Part shown: positions 26,471 to 35,326 of the stretch, one piece after another | How the letters are laid out: every line of letters starts with the position of its first letter | How positions within the stretch are numbered: position 1 is the first letter of the stretch | Made by a program: the position numbers and the translations under genes | The notes under the pieces: generated by a model | What the model saw: only the letters and a program-made list of their open reading frames with translations | What the model was told of the DNA's origin: nothing | The model's database searches: none | Assembly: GCF_014207445.1 (NCBI RefSeq) | Contig: NZ_JACHEM010000017.1 | Location: 1 to 64,000 of the forward strand | From: Streptomyces candidus | GTDB lineage: Bacteria; Actinomycetota; Actinomycetes; Streptomycetales; Streptomycetaceae | Direction: 5' to 3' | Length of the DNA: 64,000 nt

Positions 26471-27817
26471 CTAGGCGCGTGCCATGTCGATGAAACGCCC
26501 GTACATCGCTTGATGGGCGACGGTGAGTTTCGCTGTCGGGCCGTAGCGGTGTTTGGCCACGAGGAGGTCGGCTTCACCGGCGCGGGGTGAGTCCTTCTCG
26601 TAGGCATCCTCACGGTGCAGGAGGATGACGAGGTCGGCGTTGTCCTCCAGGGCGCCGGAGTCGCGGAGGTCGTTGATCTGGGGCAGCTTGTCGATGCGCT
26701 GTTCGGGGCTGCGGTTGAGGGTGGAGACGGCGATGACGGGGATCTCCAGTTCCTTGGCCAGGTGCTTGAGGCCGCGGGCAATTTCGGAGACCTCTTCGTA
26801 GCGGGAGCCGAGGGGGCGGGTGCCGTAGTGGAGCTGCTGGACGTCGTCGACGGTGATGAGCTGCAGGCCGTGCAGGCCGTGCAGGCGTCGGCAGCGTGCG
26901 CGGAGCTCGGTGAAGCTGGCGCAGGGGTCGTCTTGCAGGTAGAGCGGCGCTTCGGCGACTTCGGGCATGCGCCTGGACAGGCGGATCCAGTCCTGGTCGC
27001 TCATGGAGCCGGAGCGCATGTGGTGCAGCGGGACGCGGGCTTCTGCGGCCAGCAGGCGCATGGTGATGTCGATGCGGCGGGATTCCAGGGCGAACAGCGC
27101 CGCGGGCAGGTTGTGCTTGATGGCCGCGCAGCGCAGCAGGTCCAGGGCGAGAGTGGAGGTGCCCATGGCGGTGCGGCCGGCGAGGACGACCAGCTGGCCG
27201 GGGTAGAGGCCGCCGGTGAGCGCGTCCAAATCCTCGAAGCCGGTGGGGATGCCGACCGTCTGGCCGGGGTTGCTGCCGAGGGTCTCGATTTCGTCCAGGG
27301 CACCTTCCAGAATCTCGGTCAGCGGGTGTGCTGGCGGGATGAAGGACCGGCTGCGGCTGGTGGCGGCGAGGATCTCAGCCTGGGCGGTGTTGATGACCTC
27401 GTCCACACTGTCGACGGTCGCGCCGGCGGTGAGGTTGTCGATGTGGGCGGTGGCCACCTGCAGGCGGCGCAGCACGGCCATGGCCTGGACCGTATCTGCG
27501 GCCCTTTCCCACGTGCCAGTGCCGACGGGAGCGTAGGCCAGGGTGTGCAGATAAATGCTGCCGCCGGCCTTCGTCAGCTGGTCGTGCTTGGCGAGTTCGG
27601 CGCCGACCGTGACGGCATCCGCCGTCTCGCCGCGGGCGTAGAGCGCCAGGACGGTGTTGTAGATCAGCTCGTGCACGGGGCGGTAGAAGTCGTCGCCCAC
27701 GAGGACTTCGACGATGTCGGAGATGGCGTCGGCCGAGCGCAGCATCGCGCGCAGCACGGTCTTCTCCGCTGCCAGGTCGTGAGGGGGCTGCCCCGCCTGA
27801 ACGTTGTCCTCGCCCAC
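26471..27817 (-). CDS. DnaB-like helicase protein with an altered Walker A
   Basis: 448 residues from GTG at 27817 (GGAGGAGC upstream). The full DnaB layout is present: N-terminal domain (AAEKTVLRAMLRS), linker, and RecA-like domain (GFEDLDALTGGLYPGQ). Many DnaB motifs are kept, such as AEARVPLHHMRSG, HREDAYEKDSPRAGEADLL and KHRYGPTAK. The Walker A is GRTAMGTSTLA, with Thr220 where Lys is expected (ACC codon checked), and the usual SQLNR reads STLNR. The Walker B Asp (TVDDVQQ) and arginine finger are kept. ATPase activity is probably weak or lost unless carried by mixed hexamers. Last gene of the replication module. Confidence 0.88.
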   Translation of the reverse strand: MGEDNVQAGQPPHDLAAEKTVLRAMLRSADAISDIVEVLVGDDFYRPVHELIYNTVLALYARGETADAVTVGAELAKHDQLTKAGGSIYLHTLAYAPVGTGTWERAADTVQAMAVLRRLQVATAHIDNLTAGATVDSVDEVINTAQAEILAATSRSRSFIPPAHPLTEILEGALDEIETLGSNPGQTVGIPTGFEDLDALTGGLYPGQLVVLAGRTAMGTSTLALDLLRCAAIKHNLPAALFALESRRIDITMRLLAAEARVPLHHMRSGSMSDQDWIRLSRRMPEVAEAPLYLQDDPCASFTELRARCRRLHGLHGLQLITVDDVQQLHYGTRPLGSRYEEVSEIARGLKHLAKELEIPVIAVSTLNRSPEQRIDKLPQINDLRDSGALEDNADLVILLHREDAYEKDSPRAGEADLLVAKHRYGPTAKLTVAHQAMYGRFIDMARA

Positions 27818-27908
27818 GGAGCTCCTCCACACGTCAGCACGGGGGCCGGTGTGCCTCCGTGTGCACCGCAGGTCAGCGTAACGACCGGGGGCGCACCGGT
27901 GGGCCGGA

Positions 27909-28559
27909 TCAGGACGGGGCGCCGCGCTGGGCGCGAGCTCGGGCCATGGCACGTGCGCGCACCAGTTCGCCCGGGGTCGCCGACAGCCGGTCGTCGCCGG
28001 CGGTGAACAGGTCCTCGGGTTCGCGGGGGGCTTGCGCGGCTTGCCGCCGCCGGGCGGCGAAGACCAGCTGTTCACCGGTCTGCGCATGCGGCTTGGGGTG
28101 CCGGAACGCCTGCGGCAGCGATGGGGCCTGCGGCCGCGCGGGCACGGGCGGGAGGAAGGCGAGCTCGCGTACTACCTGCTGGCCCAGAGCGTCGTTCACG
28201 GTGCGCATGATCTGCTGGGACCGGAAACGTCCCGTCGCCGCCCACACGGGAGACTCACCGCGCAGGCTCAGCACGCCGGAGCCGGGATCGAACCGGACCG
28301 CGATCAGGCCCACGGCGAGATTCCCGGCGAGTGCATCCCACTGGTTGACCAGGGTGGTCTCCACGGGAACGGGCCAGTCGAAGTGATCTGCGACTTCGGC
28401 GACCGTCACCTTCATCGGCACGGGCTGTGCTCCACCGGGCCGGGGCCGCGGGCGGGATCGGCGGGTGCCTGCCCGGCCGCGGTTGCGCCGGGCACCCTGG
28501 ACGGCGTTGCGCAGGGCGATCCGTGCGAGGTCCTGCCCGTAGGGAGTCTGCTCTTCCAC
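27909..28559 (-). CDS. DciA-like (DUF721) protein B
   Basis: 216 residues from GTG with GGAGG. The N-terminus DLARIALRNAVQGARRNRG resembles actinobacterial DciA, and residues 45-140 fit the KH-like DUF721 domain (NQWDALAGNLAV, SLRGESPVWAATGRFRSQQI, NDALGQQVVREL). DciA is the helicase operator that helps load DnaB. This gene lies 91 bp upstream of the DnaB-like gene in the same direction, a natural pairing. The Arg/Ala/Pro-rich C-terminus is low complexity. Confidence 0.75.
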   Translation of the reverse strand: MEEQTPYGQDLARIALRNAVQGARRNRGRAGTRRSRPRPRPGGAQPVPMKVTVAEVADHFDWPVPVETTLVNQWDALAGNLAVGLIAVRFDPGSGVLSLRGESPVWAATGRFRSQQIMRTVNDALGQQVVRELAFLPPVPARPQAPSLPQAFRHPKPHAQTGEQLVFAARRRQAAQAPREPEDLFTAGDDRLSATPGELVRARAMARARAQRGAPS

Positions 28560-28764
28560 CGTCGCGCCCTCCTAGATCTGACCTTTCCAGTCGAGTCTGT
28601 CCTGTGCGGCTCACCCCGCCCCCTCCTGTCTCCGGTTGGCACGCTGCGCGCGGGGCCGGTCGATCGAGGCCGCCGCCTCGTCCGACATCACCGGCGGCTC
28701 GGGAACGCGCGGCGACGGAGTTCCCGCATCGTCCGGTTCCGCCGTTCCAGAGGAACGAGCAGAT

Positions 28765-29412
28765 TTACCGTCGGCGGTCGCTGCGGGCGCGTACGACGAT
28801 TTCCAGGGACACCAGCTGGTCCGCCCACGCGAACCAGGGCTCCATGTCGCCGAAGGAGGCGGCCTCCAGCTCTTCGGTGACGCGCCAGTCGAGGGCGCCC
28901 TTGGGGCTTGCTCCACCGAGGAACTGCGCATCGGCAAGCATTTTCTCCCGGTCTCGATCGAACTGGCGGACCAGCCCGTCACTGCTGCCAGGAAGGAGAA
29001 CTGCTCCCGGCATGGACAGTGCTGCGCACAGGTCGCTCAAGGTCGGCTCTGCGGTCAGCTGCCGCAGATCGTCCAGCGAGAACCCTGGAGTGCCGCGGGC
29101 CAGCCTCTCCAGGAGCGCGGTCGCGAGCACGACGCACGCGCTGATGTGGCGCCAGGCCAGATTCTCGACAGCGTTCAGGTAGTCGACGGTGGCCGTCCCG
29201 AGTTCCAGCAGTGCGTCAGCGTGGCCGGTGAAGGAACTTCCGTCTCCGTACCGCTGGGCGTTGCCAAGCAGTTGGTCCACTCGGTGTCCCTGAGTATTTG
29301 CGCTCCTGAGTTCGTGCTGCAGGTCCGCGCAGGCACAGACCAAGTCGCGCAGAGCCTCCGCTTCGTCAACGGTCAGCAGATCCAGTCCAGGAAACGCAGG
29401 GCGCGTATTCAA
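28765..29412 (-). CDS. Hypothetical protein inside the replication module
   Basis: 215 residues from TTG at 29412 with GGGAGG. Helical and soluble (DEAEALRDLVCACADLQHEL, LAWRHISACVVLATALLERL). It sits between the two DciA-like genes on the same strand. Family not recognised; a replication accessory role is inferred from position. The 205 bp after it hold only a doubtful 25-codon frame ending at 28611. Confidence 0.65.
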   Translation of the reverse strand: MNTRPAFPGLDLLTVDEAEALRDLVCACADLQHELRSANTQGHRVDQLLGNAQRYGDGSSFTGHADALLELGTATVDYLNAVENLAWRHISACVVLATALLERLARGTPGFSLDDLRQLTAEPTLSDLCAALSMPGAVLLPGSSDGLVRQFDRDREKMLADAQFLGGASPKGALDWRVTEELEAASFGDMEPWFAWADQLVSLEIVVRARSDRRR

Positions 29413-29477
29413 GGTTCCTCCCAAGTAGTTGCTCGATCACGGTAGTGACGTGTCCGAACCGTCGGAGGGTGTTCACG

Positions 29478-30317
29478 TCACCTCACTGCTGAGGTCTGTT
29501 GCTGAAGTGCCGCAACGTCCGGCGCTGGAGCACTGCGAGACCGCTCGGCTCGGGCACGGCGTAGAGCGGCGGCCTCGGTCGCCGCGGCCTGGCGGCGCCG
29601 CTGGATGCAGGTCTGGTCGATCGGGGCTGGCGCATCGTGCGCGACGACGTCGACCTCGGGGAATGCCCGGCGCGACAGCTCCCGCATCGCGGCAGTCTGC
29701 CGCTCCACCGCCTTCGCGATGTCCGGGTCCGCCAGGGGCGGCCGTACTGCCTGGCGGTGGGCCTCGATCGCGCGTTGATACCCATCCGGCGGCGTCGGGC
29801 GCTCTATCGGTACGACCGGCGCGGTCAGTTGCGGCGCCGGGTTGGCGACCGGTACGTCGGGGCTGGCCTTCATGGGCGCGGGTGCCAGGACGTGCAGGGC
29901 GCGGACGTTCGCGTTCGGTACCCGCTTGTTGGCCGCCGCGACCAGCTTCGGCGCGTTCCAGCGCAGCTGCGTGCCGACTGCTGGGGCGTCGGGGACGACG
30001 TTTAGGCGGCCGGTGTCTGCGTCGAACGCCGTGGCCTGAACGCGCCCGGCGAGCTGGGGTACGGCTGCGGCGAGGATGGTGGCGAAGTCGGCGAGGACGC
30101 TTCCGCCGGCGGCCGGGGCGACCATGCCGCGCTCGGTCATCATGCGGCCGATCGTGCTGCCCAGTTCCAGGGGCTCGCGCCCGTCGCGCCGTACGACGGT
30201 GGTGGTGCGCCGCTTCGGCTTCCTGGCGGAAACGCCGTTCTTCTTCGCCGCTTCTCGGGCGGCGAGCAGGGCCTGGCGCGCGAGGTCGACGCCGCTCAGC
30301 TCCGTCTCGGTGGTCAT
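29478..30317 (-). CDS. DciA-like (DUF721) protein A
   Basis: 279 residues from ATG at 30317, overlapping the stop of the candidate initiator (ATGA). The order of motifs follows chromosomal actinobacterial DciA: SGVDLARQALLAAREAAKK, a basic stretch, DGREPLELGSTIGRMMTERG, then the DUF721 domain (DFATILAAAVPQLAG, LRWNAPKLVAAANKRV, VRALHVLAP). The C-terminal 110 residues are Pro/Arg/Ala-rich and extra to the family. It probably recruits or regulates a replicative helicase, either the DnaB-like protein here or the host DnaB. Confidence 0.8.
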   Translation of the reverse strand: MTTETELSGVDLARQALLAAREAAKKNGVSARKPKRRTTTVVRRDGREPLELGSTIGRMMTERGMVAPAAGGSVLADFATILAAAVPQLAGRVQATAFDADTGRLNVVPDAPAVGTQLRWNAPKLVAAANKRVPNANVRALHVLAPAPMKASPDVPVANPAPQLTAPVVPIERPTPPDGYQRAIEAHRQAVRPPLADPDIAKAVERQTAAMRELSRRAFPEVDVVAHDAPAPIDQTCIQRRRQAAATEAAALRRARAERSRSAPAPDVAALQQQTSAVR

Positions 30318-32938
30318 GCGATCACCGCCCTTGCCGTGTCGCCGCCCAACTGGCGGGTGGCGAGCTCGGGCAGCCGGTCCGTCCACGGCGCGGACACGGC
30401 CGTCTCGGTGCGGGCCGCCTGCTCGCGCATTTGCTTCAGGCGCGTGGCCAGCAGGTGCTCGACAGCGCGTTCCCGGGCGGTGTCGGCGGCCTTCGTCGCC
30501 GCCGCGAGGGCATCCGCGCCGTGCGGGTTGTGCTGGAACCAGCGCCGGTTCTGCTCGGTCCGGTACGCCCGCTTCGCCTCGGCTTCGGCTTCCTCGGCCT
30601 GCCCCAGCATCGCCAGGGCGTTGCGCTGGTACTCCGCAAGGGCCTGCTCAGCGGTGTGGAGAGCCCCGAACGCGAGGACAGACGCGGTACCCGCCGGGTC
30701 GCCGCCCTGGTCGGCCGGGTCCATGGCGCGCAGGTAGTCGGCGCGGACAGCAGCGATCTGGCGCTCCATCACCTCCCGCACGTCGGCGGTGACGGCGGCG
30801 ACGTCGCCCGGGTCGGTCAGGTCGGCGGACCAGGTGGCCGCGACCAGCCCAGCCTCCACGATCAGGGCCTCGGTCCGACGCCGGTAGCCGCACGCCTCGC
30901 ACAGCCCGGCCGACCGGTCCTGCCCGCAGTCCTCGCACGCCAGGGCCTGGCGCACCGCATCGGCAGCAGCCGCGGCCGCCGCTTCGCGCTCCGCCCGCTC
31001 CTGGTCAGCAGCACGGGCCGCTTCCCGCCGGGCCTGCTCCGCGCGGGCCTGCTCACGGCGCCACACGAAGCTCTCCGCCTCGATGGCCGCCTGCTCCCGC
31101 ATCCGCTCCTCGAGGACGCGCCGACGCTCACCGTCACCCAGGCCGGGCAGCTCCCGGTCGACGGCCGCAGCAAGCCGGGCGCGGCGGGCACGCCGGACGT
31201 GGAGCACGTTGCCGCAGTTCTCGCAGTCGCCGCCGGTGTCCAGCCGGATCCCGTCATCGCACCGCCGGTCCGAGCACGCCTGGCGCTGCACCAGACCACG
31301 CCCGATCAGCCACCCGTACGGCTTGTTGACCAAGGCCTCGCCGCCGGTCTGCTGAAGCCGGACCGTGAGCCGGCCGGCCAGCAGCTGCGGAGCCATCTCC
31401 GGATGGTTCAGCAGGCCCGCCAGCCGGGACAGCTCCGCCTCCGTCGCTGCTTCGACCTGGTCCTGCTGCCAGCCGGACAGCTGCTCCCACAGCCCCGAGA
31501 CCGGCCCCAGAGCCACCCGCAGATCACGTCCGGCCGGGAGGCCCACCCTCCGCTGCTGCTGCGCCTTTCCACCACCCACGGCCTTCGGTCGGCCACCGGC
31601 ACCGGCCACAGCAGCGCGCTGCCCCAGCTCCTCATCGACCGGGGACTCCTGCGGCTTTTCCCCGCGCAGCGGGCCGCCCTCCGCCACCGGCGACCCGCTC
31701 ACGTCAGCGGCGGCATCGCCGTCGACGGCCTGGTCCTCGCGCACGCACGCGCGGTCCGGCAGACCACCGGTCCCCCCACGGCCTTCGCCGGAAAAGCCAC
31801 AATCTAGCTGCTGAGGAACTACGGCAGTAACCCCAGAAGCGTGGTCTGCGTGGAGCTCTGCACCATCGGGACGCTCCTGATCCGCCGCATCCTTAGCGCC
31901 CTCAGCACCACCGAGCCCAGTCGTACCAAGGGCAGTGGCCGTACCGGCCGGAGCATGATCTCCGCCTGCACCATCGGGACGCGCCGAAAGTACGCTCTCA
32001 GGGCCCTGAACAGCCTCCACAGAGGCCAGCGTGCGGCCGTACGCGCGAGCCACCGGGAAAACCATGACCCGGGTCCGGCCGTTCATATGCGTCGACGTCG
32101 TCCGGCGCTGCCGCGCCACGACACCGGCCTCCGTCAGCCGTGCCAGGACCTTTCGGGCGCCCGAGGGCGAGCAGCCCAGCAGCCCGGCCAGCGTGGCCGC
32201 CCCGCGGCCCTCGCGCTTCTTCACCGAGCCGCCGCACAGCTGCAGCCAGCCCGACGCCCTTGTGTTCAGCACCATCAGCAGCAGCCCGAGCCGGTCGGTC
32301 GCGGCCCCCTTGCCTCTACGGCCGGCCAGCAGGCCCGGCGGCGTCGGCTCCTTGCCCTCAGGCGTCCAGCCGTGCCCGAACAGCGCCTCGATGAGGCGCA
32401 GCAGCGTTGCCAGCTCCGCCTTCGTCAGCGCCAGCGGATGCCCGGCCCCGCCGTGCGTGCGGGCCCGCCACAACGGCATCACCAGGCACCTCAGCCCCGT
32501 CGGATAGCCCTGCGCGTCCCGGACCTCCTCGGTGTGCACGCCGTCAGACGCGCGCAACGGGGCCAGCCCCCGGCGGTGCACCGTGGACTCCCCGACACCC
32601 ATCCACCGGCCGAGCTCCGCAACCCAGATCGACGTCAGGTTGTCGTTCCGGTCGCCCTTGGGCGCCCGCGACTTCGCGTACAAGACCACCGCTGCGAGCC
32701 TCGCCACATCCGACTGTCCGGCGATCGACGGGTCAGCCAGCAGCGCCTGGACCGCGTTGCGCAGCCGCAGCCTCATTGCGCGACCGAGACGAAGCGGGTC
32801 GTCCAGGTCGCCGTCGACCGGCTTCCCGGAGTCCGGCACCGACCGCAACGCGGCCCGTTGCCGAGGAAGGACTGCTGTGCGCCCCGCGGTGTCATCGGAA
32901 GGGCGCGGCTGCCTTGCGGCGAGCGCCGCTCTCGTCAT
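30314..32938 (-). CDS. Candidate plasmid replication initiator with HTH and zinc motifs
   Basis: 874 residues from ATG at 32938; GTG at 32968 would add ten. The first 300 residues hold two helix-turn-helix units (ELGRWMGVGESTVHRRG and LAGLLGCSPSGARKVLARL). A low-complexity Gly/Ala/Asp linker follows (about 310-490). The second half has two Cys clusters (CSDRRCDDG...CENCG and CEDCG...CEACGYRR) around a long charged helix. No relaxase or polymerase motif is seen. The wHTH, zinc fingers and coupling to helicase genes suggest an initiator like those of large Streptomyces linear plasmids; that assignment is inference. Confidence 0.65.
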   Translation of the reverse strand: MTRAALAARQPRPSDDTAGRTAVLPRQRAALRSVPDSGKPVDGDLDDPLRLGRAMRLRLRNAVQALLADPSIAGQSDVARLAAVVLYAKSRAPKGDRNDNLTSIWVAELGRWMGVGESTVHRRGLAPLRASDGVHTEEVRDAQGYPTGLRCLVMPLWRARTHGGAGHPLALTKAELATLLRLIEALFGHGWTPEGKEPTPPGLLAGRRGKGAATDRLGLLLMVLNTRASGWLQLCGGSVKKREGRGAATLAGLLGCSPSGARKVLARLTEAGVVARQRRTTSTHMNGRTRVMVFPVARAYGRTLASVEAVQGPESVLSARPDGAGGDHAPAGTATALGTTGLGGAEGAKDAADQERPDGAELHADHASGVTAVVPQQLDCGFSGEGRGGTGGLPDRACVREDQAVDGDAAADVSGSPVAEGGPLRGEKPQESPVDEELGQRAAVAGAGGRPKAVGGGKAQQQRRVGLPAGRDLRVALGPVSGLWEQLSGWQQDQVEAATEAELSRLAGLLNHPEMAPQLLAGRLTVRLQQTGGEALVNKPYGWLIGRGLVQRQACSDRRCDDGIRLDTGGDCENCGNVLHVRRARRARLAAAVDRELPGLGDGERRRVLEERMREQAAIEAESFVWRREQARAEQARREAARAADQERAEREAAAAAAADAVRQALACEDCGQDRSAGLCEACGYRRRTEALIVEAGLVAATWSADLTDPGDVAAVTADVREVMERQIAAVRADYLRAMDPADQGGDPAGTASVLAFGALHTAEQALAEYQRNALAMLGQAEEAEAEAKRAYRTEQNRRWFQHNPHGADALAAATKAADTARERAVEHLLATRLKQMREQAARTETAVSAPWTDRLPELATRQLGGDTARAVIA

Positions 32939-33015
32939 CACAGGGAGGCACCCCTGTCTACGCAGCACACCGCAGCGAACGGGAACCTGCCGTTGAACAC
33001 CTCGTTGTACGGGAC

Positions 33016-33522
33016 ATGGCAGCCAAGAAGAAGCCCGCCGCCCGCCGCGCCCGCGAGGCCGCGCGTCGCGCCGCCGTAGCCGAACGCGCCCGCCCGAAGT
33101 ACCTCTACGACCTCAAACCCCCGGGCACCTACTACCGCGAGTGGGACACCCCGCAAGGCACGGACGATGAAGCGATGAACAGGGTCAAGCGTGACTTCGG
33201 GCCGGACTCCGACGTAGCGCTCGGCATGCGTTTCATTCTGGAATACCGAAAGACCTACGGTCCGCGCGTTCCAGTAATGGCCGCGCGTCAACTCGATCAG
33301 ATCGTCGTTCGTACAGACCTCGCGACCGATCTCGCTCAGACCATGGGCATCCCTCCAGAAGAAGCCCGCGAGCACCTGCACACCCTCCACGCGCGAGGAA
33401 TCCTCCTGATCTCGGACGACGGCTCCCTGTGGATGACCGTCCCACCCGGATTCGGCACCAACGACCACTGGACGTTCGTGGACAAGAAAGCGGACAACCC
33501 GCTGGAAGGCGCTACCGAGTGA
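33016..33522 (+). CDS. Basic protein with a possible winged helix
   Basis: 168 residues from ATG. The N-terminal 30 residues are Lys/Arg/Ala-rich. The middle (ARQLDQIVVRTDLATDLAQT, MGIPPEEAREHLHTLHARGI) looks like a winged helix, and LLISDDGSLWMTVPPG like its wing. It is divergent from the candidate initiator with less than 80 bp between, so it may bind that promoter. Family unknown. Confidence 0.65.
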   Translation: MAAKKKPAARRAREAARRAAVAERARPKYLYDLKPPGTYYREWDTPQGTDDEAMNRVKRDFGPDSDVALGMRFILEYRKTYGPRVPVMAARQLDQIVVRTDLATDLAQTMGIPPEEAREHLHTLHARGILLISDDGSLWMTVPPGFGTNDHWTFVDKKADNPLEGATE

Positions 33523-34451
33523 TCCGAGAGCCGTAGCCGCCGTCCCGACCGGAGTGGCGGAGCAGTCCAACGTCGTTTGTGTCGTGGGGCTGGTGCACGT
33601 GCCGAAGCGGACACCCTCGTTTGGAGTGGTCAGAAACTGCGTCTCGTCTTCCATCTGCCGACCCTGCATCTGGCGACCTGTGGACAGAACCTGCTGAGCC
33701 CGGATCACCCCCGGCGCTCCCGCACGGCGGGCAAGAATCTCGAAAACCGTCCCACCCCACGGGAAACGCCCCCGGCGGACAGTGCCGTCGACGGAGGTGT
33801 CGACGACCTTTGCGAAGGGGTGCACGAACGGGGCGTTCGACATCACGACAGGGACCGGCGAGACCGCCCCGAAAGCCCTGCTCTCGTAGCTTCCTACCGG
33901 AAGACTCACTTCCTGTTGAAAGCAGGAGCAAGGTGATGAAGTGGACAGCGATCCCGTCACACGGGAAGTGCGAACACGGCGAACCTGTCCGAAACGGACA
34001 TGCTCCCGCTTTTCAGGGGACACACAATCGGGCACTATGACGAGTACCTGCCTCCATATAGCTGGAACGGCCTGAGCCTCTCGAGGTCAGACGAACCAGA
34101 TGTGCGGATGTGCGGACCTGCCCCCTTCGTGAGAAGAGGGCGGACACCGATCGGGCGGGGGGAGATTTCTCTCCCCTCCCGGTTCTCGTGACGTGCGAAG
34201 CCCCTGTGGTGGGGGCCACGCGGTGAAGCGAGTCGGTACTGATCTGGCTGTGGTGGCCGCGGTTAGTGGCCGGTGGTGCGGAGGCCCTGATGAGGGGCCG
34301 TGTGATGTTGAGCGGCTTGATGAGCCGCAGCTCGGGACCGGTTGCAGCCGGAACTGAGCGACCGACTCGGGTGAGCCCGGTCGGAGACGGGCCGCGCGAG
34401 GCCAGCGGGTGGTTAGTCCGCTTCTTGGCGCGCGCGGCCGATGGCCTTAGG
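33523..34451. other. 929-bp stretch between convergent genes
   Basis: Unusually long for a space between two 3' ends. A leftward frame at about 33900-33540 reads coherently (SNAPFVHPFAKVVDTSVDGT, FEILARRAGAPG, FLTTPNEGVRFGTC) but continues antisense through the neighbouring gene, so its end is unclear. The remainder to 34451 has no coding character. An origin region is possible but no iterons are obvious by eye. Confidence 0.35.
33936..34040 (+). CDS. Possible 34-residue peptide
   Basis: ATG behind GGAGCAAGG opens a frame beginning MKWTAIPSHGKCEHGEPV and ending GTHNRAL. Cys and His are present. It is too short to support by homology and lies in an otherwise empty stretch. Confidence 0.25.
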   Translation: MKWTAIPSHGKCEHGEPVRNGHAPAFQGTHNRAL

Positions 34452-34757
34452 TCATCCCGATCCCCCCTCGGAGGACGGCGTCGCGCTGCCCAAATCCAGT
34501 ACAGCGGCCTCGGGGTAGCGCTTTGCGAGCTGGTTGAGCAGGTGGATGTACGCCTGTCGCTGCGGGCGCCGGGGGTTGCTCTTCCCTAGCTCCCAATTCA
34601 CTACGGAAAGGCGCCTCACGCCCACCGCGTCCGCGATCTCCTGCTGGGTGAGGTTCGCGGCGAGGCGCAGCTGGGCGCGCACCCGCGGCGGGGGCAGGAC
34701 GTCGTCCAAGCTCTCCAGCAGGGCGTCGACCCGCTTCAAGCGGTCCGGGTCGGACAT
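34452..34757 (-). CDS. XRE-type helix-turn-helix regulator (small)
   Basis: 101 residues from ATG at 34757 (GGGAG upstream). The HTH is clear: LRLAANLTQQEIADAVGV then RRLSVVNWELGKS. The N-terminal helix DPDRLKRVDALLESLDD may dimerise. Last gene of the leftward XRE/RibD/deaminase cluster. A 10-bp direct repeat just upstream may be its own operator. Confidence 0.8.
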   Translation of the reverse strand: MSDPDRLKRVDALLESLDDVLPPPRVRAQLRLAANLTQQEIADAVGVRRLSVVNWELGKSNPRRPQRQAYIHLLNQLAKRYPEAAVLDLGSATPSSEGGSG

Positions 34758-34778
34758 AGCGCAAGCTCCCATGATCGA

Positions 34779-34812
34779 TTGATCTGCGAAACATACACCA
34801 TTTTGATCTGCG
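34779..34812. promoter_or_regulatory. Direct repeat upstream of the small XRE gene
   Basis: TTGATCTGCG occurs at 34779-34788 and 34803-34812 (24-bp period), 22-55 bp upstream of the XRE start. Spacing of about two helical turns suits binding by an HTH dimer. Confidence 0.45.
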
Positions 34813-34846
34813 TCGGGGTCCGCTGCTGTCGCGCGCGTTGATGCGT

Positions 34847-35326
34847 TCAACGCGATCCTTCCTCGCCCAAGCCCGGTAGGTGGGAGTTGGGCGCCTTCGC
34901 GGCCGCAGCCAGCTCGGGCAGCTCCACCACGGTCACTCCGGCCTCCACCAGCTGCTCGTAGCCGACGCAGTCGACGAACAGGCTCGGCTCGCGCCAGGCG
35001 ATGACTACGCGCGGGATGCCAGCCTCAAGGACTCGCTGCGCGCACGGCGTACGGGAAGCGCTGCGCTGGGAGCAAGGCTCCAGCGTGCTGTAGATCGTCG
35101 CCCCCGCGAGGCGCGGATCATCCTGCGGGAGTTGGGCCAGGGCGACTTCCTCCGCGTGCTCACGGGGGCCGGTCGCACGGGAGTAGCCAGACGCCAGCTC
35201 GGTGCCGTCCTCGCCGACGATGACCGCCCCGACCGAGTAGGCGCCGGCAGCCGGAGGGCACAGCGCGGCAAGGTCGATCGCACGCTGTATCCAGCGCACG
35301 TCCTGATCTCGGTCAGGTGCGTACAT
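34847..35326 (-). CDS. Cytidine/deoxycytidylate deaminase-family protein (RibD N-domain type)
   Basis: 159 residues from ATG at 35326. The zinc site is complete: HAEEVAL and EPCSQR...TPC. The sequence VRWIQRAIDLAALCPPAAGA and SVGAVIVGEDGTELASGYSR follows riboflavin-type deaminases. Its start overlaps the stop of the RibD-reductase-like gene by one base. The two halves of RibD are therefore encoded as separate, coupled genes. The substrate may be a pyrimidine in a modified-nucleotide pathway. Confidence 0.82.
   Translation of the reverse strand: MYAPDRDQDVRWIQRAIDLAALCPPAAGAYSVGAVIVGEDGTELASGYSRATGPREHAEEVALAQLPQDDPRLAGATIYSTLEPCSQRSASRTPCAQRVLEAGIPRVVIAWREPSLFVDCVGYEQLVEAGVTVVELPELAAAAKAPNSHLPGLGEEGSR

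Noticed and set aside
29429-31807. 792-residue rightward frame over the initiator and DciA-like A genes
   Set aside because: Shadow of the leftward genes; Arg/Pro-rich translation with no domain and a start inside non-coding DNA.
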